Assembly: GCF_918698155.1 (NCBI RefSeq)
Contig: NZ_CAKKLX010000002.1
Location: forward strand, 62,001-126,000
DNA from: Roseomonas sp. CECT 9278
GTDB lineage: Bacteria > Pseudomonadota > Alphaproteobacteria > Acetobacterales > Acetobacteraceae
Reading direction: 5' to 3'
DNA: 64,000 nt
The notes below the pieces were generated by a model that searched no databases, was not told the origin of the DNA, and saw nothing but the letters and a program-made list of their open reading frames with translations. Position numbers and translations under genes: made by a program. This document shows, piece by piece, positions 17,089 to 23,520 of this stretch (position 1 is the stretch's first letter; every line of letters begins with the position of its first letter).

Positions 17089-18819
17089 TCATTCCGCGGC
17101 CAGCAGGCTGCTGCCCGGGCGCAGGCGCGTGAACTGCACCGCCTGCCAGTCCAGCGCGATGGTGCCGCCGCGCAGCGTCACGCGCGTGGCGGCCAGGCCG
17201 GCGGCATCGTCGTCGGTCTGCGGGAAATCCTCGCGCCAATGGGCACCGCGCGATTCCTCGCGCGCCTGCGCCGCGGCCACGATCGCGCGGCTGACCAGGA
17301 GTTGCGACTTCAGGTTCAGCCAGTCGTGCCAGGTGATGTTGAAGGCGCGGTCGGCACCATCGACGCCGGCGGCGTCGGTCTCCGCCTCCAGCGCATCGAG
17401 CCCCGCCGCCGCCACCGCCAGCCCGGGGCCGTCGCGCAGGATGCCCGCCTTGTCCCACATCAGGTCGAGCAGCGCGTCGCGGATCGGGGACAGGTTGCGC
17501 GCCGGCTTCGCGAAGGGCGCCTGGATGCCCGCGATGGCTTCGTCCAGCGCGGCCGCGTCCGGTTCCTCGAAGCTGCCCTGCTTCGGCACCCAGGTGCCCA
17601 TCGTGTCCCCGGCGATGCCGCCGAACACCGTGGAATTCGCGACACCATTGCCGCCGAGGCGGTTCGCGCCATGCACGCCCCCGGTATCCTCCCCGGCGGC
17701 GAACAGCCCGGGCAGGTCGGTGGCGCCATCGGCGCGGAACACCACGCCGCCCATCATGTAATGCGCGGTCGGCACCACCGGCACACGCCCGCCGGCCAGG
17801 TCGAAGCCGACATCGGCGCAGCGTTCCACCATGCCCTTGAACTCGCGCGCCACGCGGTCGGGACCCAGGTGCTTCATCTCGATCCACAGCCCGCCCTCGG
17901 CGTTCACGTTGCCGGCCAGGATCTCGCGCTGCATGGACCGGCTGACGATGTCGCGCGTCGCGCGTTCGCCGCGGCTGTCGTACTTGTGCATGAAGCGCTG
18001 CCCGTCGCCGCCGAGCAGGTAGCCGCCCGCGCCGCGCAGCCCTTCCTCGATGATGGTGCCGGTCAGCCGCGTGCCGGGGCCCGCCAGCACGCCGGTCGGG
18101 TGGAACTGCACCATCTCCATGTCGCGCAGGGGCAGGCCCGCGCGCAGCGCCATCGCCATGCCGTCGCAGGCCTTGTCGCCCGAGGGCGTGTGGTACTTGT
18201 ACATGGTCGGCCCGCCGCCGGTGCCCAGCAGCACGGCGCGCGCCTGCACGAAGACCAGGCCGCCGCCGCGCATGTCGATGAGCAGCACGCCCGACAGGCG
18301 CGACCCGTCGGCCGTGGGGATCAGCGCCACCGCGCGATGTTCCTCCATGCGGTTGATCCCGCGCGCCCAGACCTGTTCGGCCAGGCGGTTGACGATCTCG
18401 ATGCCCGTCAGGTCGCCCTTGTGCACCGTGCGATCGAAGGTCTGCCCGGCGAAGGCCTTCTGGTGGATGGTGCCGTCCGGGTTGCGGTCGAAGAAGCAGC
18501 CCCAGCGGTTCTCGAGTTCGCGGATGCGCCGCTGCGCGCCGACCACCAGCGTCCAGGCCAGGTCCTGGTCGTTCAGCCACTTGCCGCCATCGAGCGTGTC
18601 CATGAAGTGACGCTCGGCGGAATCCCCCGCGGCGATCGCAACATTGTAGCCGCCCTGCACCATGCGGGTGCAGCCGCATTTGCCCAGCAGGCCCTTCACC
18701 GCGATGGTCACGTCGAGATCCGGCGCGGCATCCTTCGCATGCAGCGCGGCGAGCAGCCCGGCGCCGCCCGCGCCCAGCACCAGGATGTCGGTGCGGCGGC
18801 GTGCGATGGTGTCACGCAT
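17089..18819 (-). CDS. Succinate dehydrogenase / fumarate reductase-type flavoprotein subunit
   Basis: A 576-residue FAD protein. It has a dinucleotide fold at residues 11-30 (DILVLGAGGAGLLAAL). Catalytic-domain motifs include MVQFHPTG, the active-site Arg region EGLRGAGGYLL, TAHYMMGG, and the FAD-binding GANRLGGNG. In membrane SdhA/FrdA, a His in RSHTxAAQGG binds FAD covalently. Here that position is Cys50 (KCGCTRMVQGG), so flavin is probably non-covalent, as in L-aspartate oxidase-like members. It is the last gene of the nine-gene minus-strand operon that starts with the iron-sulfur subunit, 30 nt after the 71-aa membrane protein. It most likely oxidises succinate or reduces fumarate together with the operon's other Sdh-like subunits. 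Confidence 0.85.
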   Translation of the reverse strand: MRDTIARRRTDILVLGAGGAGLLAALHAKDAAPDLDVTIAVKGLLGKCGCTRMVQGGYNVAIAAGDSAERHFMDTLDGGKWLNDQDLAWTLVVGAQRRIRELENRWGCFFDRNPDGTIHQKAFAGQTFDRTVHKGDLTGIEIVNRLAEQVWARGINRMEEHRAVALIPTADGSRLSGVLLIDMRGGGLVFVQARAVLLGTGGGPTMYKYHTPSGDKACDGMAMALRAGLPLRDMEMVQFHPTGVLAGPGTRLTGTIIEEGLRGAGGYLLGGDGQRFMHKYDSRGERATRDIVSRSMQREILAGNVNAEGGLWIEMKHLGPDRVAREFKGMVERCADVGFDLAGGRVPVVPTAHYMMGGVVFRADGATDLPGLFAAGEDTGGVHGANRLGGNGVANSTVFGGIAGDTMGTWVPKQGSFEEPDAAALDEAIAGIQAPFAKPARNLSPIRDALLDLMWDKAGILRDGPGLAVAAAGLDALEAETDAAGVDGADRAFNITWHDWLNLKSQLLVSRAIVAAAQAREESRGAHWREDFPQTDDDAAGLAATRVTLRGGTIALDWQAVQFTRLRPGSSLLAAE

Positions 18820-18849
18820 GCGGGCCGTGCCTTCGCGGCGCTGCGCCGA

Positions 18850-19065
18850 TCATCGCGGCCCGCGCGGGCTGGCGGGCACGCCGCAATTGCAGTCCTCGGC
18901 GGGGGCGGATTGCAGGCGCGGCTCGGGCACCGGCACGTCGCGCTGGTCGGTGCCATAGGCGCGGCCGACCACCAGCAGCAGCGCGAACTGCCCGAATGGC
19001 GGCGGGATCACCTGGCCCAGCAACAGCAGCGGCAGCAGGATCATGGGGGCGATGATCGCCGTCAT
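18850..19065 (-). CDS. Small membrane protein in the Sdh/fumarase operon
   Basis: A 71-residue protein with one long hydrophobic segment (residues ~3-33, AIIAPMILLPLLLLGQVIPP) and a polar C-terminal tail containing CNCG. Its ATG overlaps the fumarase beta stop by 4 nt (ATGA), and the flavoprotein gene begins 30 nt after it. That coupling is the main reason to believe it is real. I recognise no family. Possible roles are a membrane tether for the flavoprotein or an assembly factor. The Cys-x-Cys tail could hold a metal; this is speculation. Confidence 0.6.
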   Translation of the reverse strand: MTAIIAPMILLPLLLLGQVIPPPFGQFALLLVVGRAYGTDQRDVPVPEPRLQSAPAEDCNCGVPASPRGPR

Positions 19066-19670
19066 GCGGCCCCCAGCTTCTCGAGCACGGCCTGGCGCCG
19101 CCGCGCCGCTTCCGCATTGACGGTCTCGTAGAGGCTGCCGCCATGGCTGTCCATCGCGACCAGCAGCGGCCCGAAGCCCCTGACGCGGAACTTGTAGAGC
19201 GACTCAGGATTGAGGTCGTCGAGGTCGACATCCTCCACCGCCTCGATCCAGGTGGTCTCCAGCGCCGCCGCGCCGCCGACCACCGCCAGGTACACGCCGC
19301 CGATGTCGCGGAAGGCCTCCAGCGAGCCCTCGCGCAGCCCGCCCTTGCCGATGATGATGCGAACCCCCTCGCGTTCCATCAGCGGGCGCGTGAAGCGTTC
19401 CATGCGGTCGGAGGTGGTGGTGCCGACGCACACCGCCTCATACCCCGAATGGTTGGTGCCGGATCGCTCCACCTTCCGCAGGTTCGGCGCGGTATGGATC
19501 ACCGCATGGCCGCGCAGGTCGAAGGTGGTCCGCCGGCCGTGGTCGAACATGTGGATCTGCGTGGCGTCGCGGATGCCGAAGACCAGGTTCTCCAGCGTCA
19601 CGGTGTCGCCGATGCGCAAGGCGCGCACCTGCGCCTCGGTGATCGGCATGGGCAGGGTGTGGTGGGTCAT
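19062..19670 (-). CDS. Class I fumarase/tartrate dehydratase-type beta subunit
   Basis: A 202-residue protein matching the C-terminal (beta) domain of Fe-S hydro-lyases: TVTLENLVFGIRDATQIHMF, HAVIHTAPN, VCVGTTTSDRMERF and a GVYLAVVGGAAAL strand. It pairs with the alpha subunit at 20170-21078 to make the [4Fe-4S] enzyme that interconverts fumarate and malate, or dehydrates tartrate. Gene context with Sdh-like subunits favours fumarase. The start at 19670 overlaps the GNAT stop (ATGA). It is unusual that alpha and beta genes are separated by a GNAT gene. Confidence 0.85.
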   Translation of the reverse strand: MTHHTLPMPITEAQVRALRIGDTVTLENLVFGIRDATQIHMFDHGRRTTFDLRGHAVIHTAPNLRKVERSGTNHSGYEAVCVGTTTSDRMERFTRPLMEREGVRIIIGKGGLREGSLEAFRDIGGVYLAVVGGAAALETTWIEAVEDVDLDDLNPESLYKFRVRGFGPLLVAMDSHGGSLYETVNAEAARRRQAVLEKLGAA

Positions 19671-20170
19671 GGCGTGTCCCTCGGCGCCGGCCAGTCCCCC
19701 GCGCCGGCGGCGGCCAGCGCGGTATCGGCCAGACGATAGAAGATCTTGTCCGCCGGCGCGACGCCGAGCCCGGCATAGAAGCCGCGCGCCCGCGCATTGC
19801 CGCCATCGGTGGTCCAGTCCACGCGCGAATAGCCGCGATCCGTGGCGAAGCGCATCGCCGCCCTCATCAGCGCGCGCGCCGCGCCGGACCCGCGCGCGGC
19901 CTCGGCCACGAAGATGTCCTTCAGCAGCAGGCCCCAGGTGAAGTCGAAGGCGGGGAAGAAGCCGGACAGGGACACGAGGCCGGCGGGGTCGCCGCCGCGT
20001 CGCGCCAGCAGGCAGAAGGGGCCGGCGCGCCCGGCCGGCGTGGTCAGCGCCTCGGCGGCGCCGGCCAGCGTGGTCGCGTCGCGGCGTTCGGCATAGAAGC
20101 CGGCCATCTCCGCCAGCAGCGCGACCAGCGCCGGGCGGTCGGCGGGCGTCGCCTCGGCCACCACGAGCAT
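19667..20170 (-). CDS. GNAT family N-acetyltransferase
   Basis: A 167-residue single-domain GNAT. The acetyl-CoA loop is in DIFVAEAARGSGAARALM (family pattern Q/R-x-x-G-x-G/A), followed by FATDRGYSRVDWTTDGGN and ARGFYAGLGV, the usual last helix and strand. The substrate is unknown. Its start shares one base with the fumarase alpha stop (TGATG) and its stop overlaps the fumarase beta start (ATGA). It therefore cannot be expressed independently of the two subunits. This placement raises the idea that it acetylates an enzyme or metabolite of the same module (inference). Confidence 0.85.
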   Translation of the reverse strand: MLVVAEATPADRPALVALLAEMAGFYAERRDATTLAGAAEALTTPAGRAGPFCLLARRGGDPAGLVSLSGFFPAFDFTWGLLLKDIFVAEAARGSGAARALMRAAMRFATDRGYSRVDWTTDGGNARARGFYAGLGVAPADKIFYRLADTALAAAGAGDWPAPRDTP

Positions 20171-21078
20171 CAGAAGCCGATCGCCACGCCATCCGGCGTG
20201 AAGGTCGCACTCGCGCGGCGCGCCGAATGGCACTGGATGTTCACCGCCACCGGATTCATCGTGATGTGCGTCGCGGCGGTTTCCACATGCACGGCGAAGG
20301 CGGTGGAATCGCCGCCCAGGCCCTGCGGGCCGATGCCGAGGCTGTTCACGGCCTCGGACAGTTCCGCCTCCAGCTTCGCGCCCTCGGCATCCGCGCAGCG
20401 CGATCCCAGCGGGCGCGTCGCCGCAATCTTGGCCAGGTGCATGCACAGGTCGGAGGTGCCGCCGATGCCCACGCCCACGATGGTCGGCGGGCAGACTTTT
20501 CCCCCCGCCTGGATCACCCGGTCCACCACGAAGCGTTTCACCGCCGCAACCCCATCGGCCGGGATCAGCATCTGCAGGAAGGACCCGTTCTCGGACCCGC
20601 TGCCCTTCGGGATCATCTCGATGCGGAGTTCGCGTTCGACATCGGTGAAGTCGATGTTGATGACGGGCACGCGCTCGCCGCACGACGTGTGCTCGTTCCG
20701 GCGGGTGATGGGATGCACCACCGAGGACCGCAGCGGGTGTTCGCGCGTGGCCCGCGCCGTGCCGCGCGCGATCGCCGCCTTCAGCGCCCAGCCATCGACC
20801 TGGACGTTTCGCCCGACCAGCACATTGAAGATCGGGATGCCGGTGTCCTGGCAGAGCAGGTTGTCCATGCGCTCCGCCACGCCGATGTTCTCGATCATGG
20901 TCGCGAGGATGGTGCGCGCGGTGCCGTCGGTCTCGCTGGCATCGAGCCGCGCGAAGCCCGCCTTGATGTCGTCGGGCAATATCTTGCAGGCGCGGATGTA
21001 CAGCAGCTTCGCCGCTTCCTCGATCGCGTCCGGTTCGACGCGCAGGGGTTCTACCCCGGGCTTCGTCATCAGCGTCAT
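20170..21078 (-). CDS. Class I fumarase/tartrate dehydratase-type alpha subunit
   Basis: A 302-residue catalytic subunit of a [4Fe-4S] hydro-lyase. The three cluster cysteines are seen in LLCQDTGIP, in the region SGSENGSFLQ to GGKVCPPTIVGVGIGGTSD, and in SDLCMHLAKIA. NEHTSCGERVPVINIDF and AVNSLGIGPQGLGGDSTAF are strong family signatures. Together with the beta subunit it should hydrate fumarate to malate or act on a related diacid. It lies 15 nt after the TSUP permease gene and is coupled to the GNAT gene by a TGATG overlap. Confidence 0.88.
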   Translation of the reverse strand: MTLMTKPGVEPLRVEPDAIEEAAKLLYIRACKILPDDIKAGFARLDASETDGTARTILATMIENIGVAERMDNLLCQDTGIPIFNVLVGRNVQVDGWALKAAIARGTARATREHPLRSSVVHPITRRNEHTSCGERVPVINIDFTDVERELRIEMIPKGSGSENGSFLQMLIPADGVAAVKRFVVDRVIQAGGKVCPPTIVGVGIGGTSDLCMHLAKIAATRPLGSRCADAEGAKLEAELSEAVNSLGIGPQGLGGDSTAFAVHVETAATHITMNPVAVNIQCHSARRASATFTPDGVAIGF

Positions 21079-21093
21079 GGCGGACCCTCCCGT

Positions 21094-21825
21094 TCAGACC
21101 AGCAGCGAGATGCCGGACACCAGCAGCAGCACCAGCAATACCACGCGGAACCCCTGCGCCGGCAGCCTCACATAGGCGCGCAGCCCGATCCAGGTGCCGA
21201 CCACCAAAGCGGGCGTCGCCGCCGCGGTCAGCACCAGCGCCTCGGTCGTGAAGAAGCCGGCGAAGGCCAGGCCGACCGCGGTGATCGCCTGCATCGCCAC
21301 GATGAAGGGCTGCATGAAGGCGCGCGCGCGGTCCTTCGGCCAGCCCTGGATATCGGCCCACATCGCCGGCAGCGCGCCGACGAAGCCGCCCACCCCGCCC
21401 AGGATGCCGCTGAGGAACCCCACCACGCCATCGGCCGCGCGCCCGCCACCCACGGCCGGCGGCGCGAGGCGCAGCGCGATGCGCGACAGCATGTAGCCGG
21501 CATAGACCACCAGCAGCAGCCCGACCCCCGCGACGATCATCGGCGCCGGCCCCTTCGCCAGCACCAGCAGCCCGACCGGCAGGCCGAGCACCGCCACGCC
21601 CAGGAAGAAGCGCAGCCTTGGCCAGTCGATGTGCTTCCACAGCGCGGGCAGCGCCATGGACTGCGCCATCAGGCTGCCCAGCACCAGCACCGGCGCGGTG
21701 ATGGCGGGCGGCACCACATGCAGCAGGATGCCCGCCGCCACCAGCACGAAGGCGAACCCCGCCATCCCCGCGCAGAAGGCGGCGACGAAGCACGCCCCGG
21801 CCACCAGCGCGGCCTCAGACCACAT
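21094..21825 (-). CDS. TSUP (TauE/SafE) family permease
   Basis: A 243-residue membrane protein with about eight hydrophobic helices in two halves, each opening with a Gly-rich pattern (CAGMAGFAFVLVAAGILLH and SGILGGVGGFVGALPAM). TSUP proteins move sulfite, sulfoacetate or other small organic anions, usually outward. In this operon, between Sdh-type anchors and fumarase, a C4-dicarboxylate or related anion is a plausible substrate (inference from position only). The start overlaps the previous anchor gene by 11 nt. Confidence 0.82.
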   Translation of the reverse strand: MWSEAALVAGACFVAAFCAGMAGFAFVLVAAGILLHVVPPAITAPVLVLGSLMAQSMALPALWKHIDWPRLRFFLGVAVLGLPVGLLVLAKGPAPMIVAGVGLLLVVYAGYMLSRIALRLAPPAVGGGRAADGVVGFLSGILGGVGGFVGALPAMWADIQGWPKDRARAFMQPFIVAMQAITAVGLAFAGFFTTEALVLTAAATPALVVGTWIGLRAYVRLPAQGFRVVLLVLLLVSGISLLV

Positions 21826-22156
21826 TGAGCAGGAACAACAGGCCGACCAGCAGCGCGACCCCGGCGGAGGCCGCCACCATGTCCTTCTGCCGCCGCCGCC
21901 AGCCGAGGAATTCCAGCGCCATCACGCGCAGCCCGCCGGCCAGGTGCGCGGCCAGCAGCACCACCAGCACCGTCTCGGCGGCCTTGACCAGCGGGTTGTC
22001 GGCCCAGCGCAGGAAGCCGTCGAGCCGTGCCTCGCCGCTGATCGCGCTGCCCAGCGCCCAGAAATGCAGCGGCAGGAACAGCGCGAGCAGCAGGCCCGAG
22101 ACGCGGTGCACCACGAAGGCCAGGTAGGTCGGGTGGGATCGCGGCCGCAGGTCCAT
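21815..22156 (-). CDS. Succinate dehydrogenase cytochrome b556-type membrane anchor (SdhC-like)
   Basis: A 113-residue protein with three membrane helices. The N terminus RPRSHPTYLAFVVHRVSG fits the SdhC pattern RPxSPHLxxYxxxxHRxTG, and HFWALGSA in the first helix gives a histidine. A further His is in LAAHLAGG. It would anchor the flavoprotein/iron-sulfur dimer and bind quinone. The start shares one base with the previous stop (TGATG). Shorter than typical SdhC (~125-130 residues) but complete in helix count. Confidence 0.75.
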   Translation of the reverse strand: MDLRPRSHPTYLAFVVHRVSGLLLALFLPLHFWALGSAISGEARLDGFLRWADNPLVKAAETVLVVLLAAHLAGGLRVMALEFLGWRRRQKDMVAASAGVALLVGLLFLLNVV

Positions 22157-22497
22157 CACGCATAAAGCCCGAGCGCCGCGCGGATGCCGAAGCCGGCCGT
22201 CACCAGCCCGGCCGCCAGCCACGCCAGATCGGCGCCGCGCCCGCGCAGGCCGATCGTCTCGGCGGCGATGTTGCGCAGCCCGATCGCGCCATGCAGCCCG
22301 GCCGCCAGCGCGAAGACCACGTAGAAGGCCAGCCAGGCCTCGTTGCCCTGGGTGCGGTCCAGGATCTCGCGCGCCGACAGCCCGCCGCGCACCGCGGTCA
22401 CGATGGTGACCAGGTGCACGACCACCGCGATGCCGAGCAGCATCGCCGTGACGCGCTGCACCACCCACAGATGCGTCTGCCCGCGCGCGCCGCTCAC
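22156..22497 (-). CDS. Second Sdh-type membrane anchor subunit (SdhD/FrdD-like)
   Basis: A 113-residue protein with three hydrophobic helices (about 12-32, 50-72, 85-107). Histidines in VVVHLVTIV and AAGLHGAIGLRNI sit in helices one and two, positions where anchor subunits ligate heme b. The start is GTG at 22497, overlapping the SdhB-like stop by 4 nt (GTGA); no ATG gives a sensible protein. With the SdhC-like gene it completes a two-anchor complex. Confidence 0.72.
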   Translation of the reverse strand: MSGARGQTHLWVVQRVTAMLLGIAVVVHLVTIVTAVRGGLSAREILDRTQGNEAWLAFYVVFALAAGLHGAIGLRNIAAETIGLRGRGADLAWLAAGLVTAGFGIRAALGLYA

Positions 22498-23357
22498 CGC
22501 CGCCCCAGCAGCGCGTCCCAGAACAACGTCCGCTTCAGCCCGGCAATCGCCGAGGACGGGTCGAGGTTCTTCGGGCAGCGTTCCGTGCAGGATTGCGTGG
22601 AATGGCAGGAATGGCAGCCGGCATCGCCCGCCACCGCGTCCAGGCGTTCCGCACGCGCCCCGTCGCGCACGTCGTTCACCAGCGTCCAGGCGCGGTTCAT
22701 CGCCGCCGGGCCGAGGTAGTCGGCATTCCACGCCACCACGTCGCAACTGGCGTAGCAGACCGCGCAGCCGATGCATTCGATGCCGGCATCGGCCTCGCGC
22801 CGCGCCTTGCTCGCCGGCGGCACCACCGCGAAATCCTCGGGCACGTCGTTGACGAGCGCGCCTTCCGGCACGTCGTTGATGAGCGCGCCTTCCGGCACGA
22901 CGTTGCCGAGCGTGCCTTCCGGCACGAAGTTGACGAGCGCGCCTTCGGGCACGACGTTGACGAGCGCGCCTTCCGGCACGACGCCATCCGCCGCATCCCT
23001 CGGCTGAAACGTCCCGCGCGCGCGCTGCCACTTGTCGAAGAAGGGCGTGAGGTCGGCGGCCAGGTCGCGGATCACCGGCAGGTTCGCCAGCGGGCGCAAT
23101 TCCAGCGCGCCGTCTTCGCCCACCACGCGCTTCACATGCGTCCGGCAGGTCCAGCGCGCGCGCCCGTTCACCGTCATGGCGCAGGACCCGCACATGCCGA
23201 CGCGGCAGGCGAAGCGATAGGCCAGCGACGGGTCGATCTCGCGCTGGATATGCGTGACCACGTCCAGCACGGTCTGGTTGGTGCCCGCCGGCACCTCGTA
23301 GCGCCGGAACGCATCGCCGCGCCACACGCTGACCTTCAGGCTGGCCGGCTCGGCCAT
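22494..23357 (-). CDS. Succinate dehydrogenase/fumarate reductase iron-sulfur subunit with tandem-repeat insert
   Basis: A 287-residue electron-transfer subunit. The [2Fe-2S] domain has Cys51, Cys56, Cys59 and Cys71 (CRVGMCGSC and WTC). The C-terminal ferredoxin domain has CIGCAVCYASCD (Cys195-205) and CHSCHSTQSCTERCPKN. Between the domains, residues 127-171 are five 9-residue repeats (VPEGALVNx), absent from normal SdhB. All cluster cysteines are intact, so the protein should still work. It is the first gene of the nine-gene operon; GAGGGGAGAA before the ATG is a good ribosome site. The short second half of the [4Fe-4S] motif (CIGCAVCYASC) resembles fumarate reductase-like members. Confidence 0.88.
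   Translation of the reverse strand: MAEPASLKVSVWRGDAFRRYEVPAGTNQTVLDVVTHIQREIDPSLAYRFACRVGMCGSCAMTVNGRARWTCRTHVKRVVGEDGALELRPLANLPVIRDLAADLTPFFDKWQRARGTFQPRDAADGVVPEGALVNVVPEGALVNFVPEGTLGNVVPEGALINDVPEGALVNDVPEDFAVVPPASKARREADAGIECIGCAVCYASCDVVAWNADYLGPAAMNRAWTLVNDVRDGARAERLDAVAGDAGCHSCHSTQSCTERCPKNLDPSSAIAGLKRTLFWDALLGRR
22845..22979 (-). repeat. 27-bp in-frame tandem repeat (5 copies) inside the SdhB-like gene
   Basis: Five consecutive 27-bp units encode VPEGALVNV, VPEGALVNF, VPEGTLGNV, VPEGALIND and VPEGALVND, then a partial VPED. Units differ by a few bases, so the array has begun to diverge. The length (135 bp) keeps frame. Confidence 0.95.
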
Positions 23358-23460
23358 GCGGTTCTCCCCTCGTGTCCCGCCCGCGAGGTCGCCGTTCCAT
23401 CGGCCACCGCGGCGAACCGGCGGGCCACGCCATGGCAGGACTTGCCGCGAGACTACCGGC

Positions 23461-23479
23461 GCTGGACAGCCTGTCCAGC
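23461..23479. promoter_or_regulatory. Perfect 19-bp palindrome between divergent operons
   Basis: GCTGGACAG-C-CTGTCCAGC is a perfect dyad in the 163-bp region between the SdhB-like gene (leftward) and the TPP enzyme gene (rightward), 41 bases before the latter's ATG. Its size and place fit a repressor or activator operator serving both units. Confidence 0.55.
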
Positions 23480-23520
23480 CCGTGGCGTCCTGCGCGCGAC
23501 CATCGAACGGGAGGAACATC

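Noticed and set aside
22845-22979. Assembly or sequencing artefact as the cause of the SdhB repeats
   Set aside because: Units differ from one another by base changes and codon swaps, so simple duplication in assembly is unlikely, though copy number still needs confirmation.
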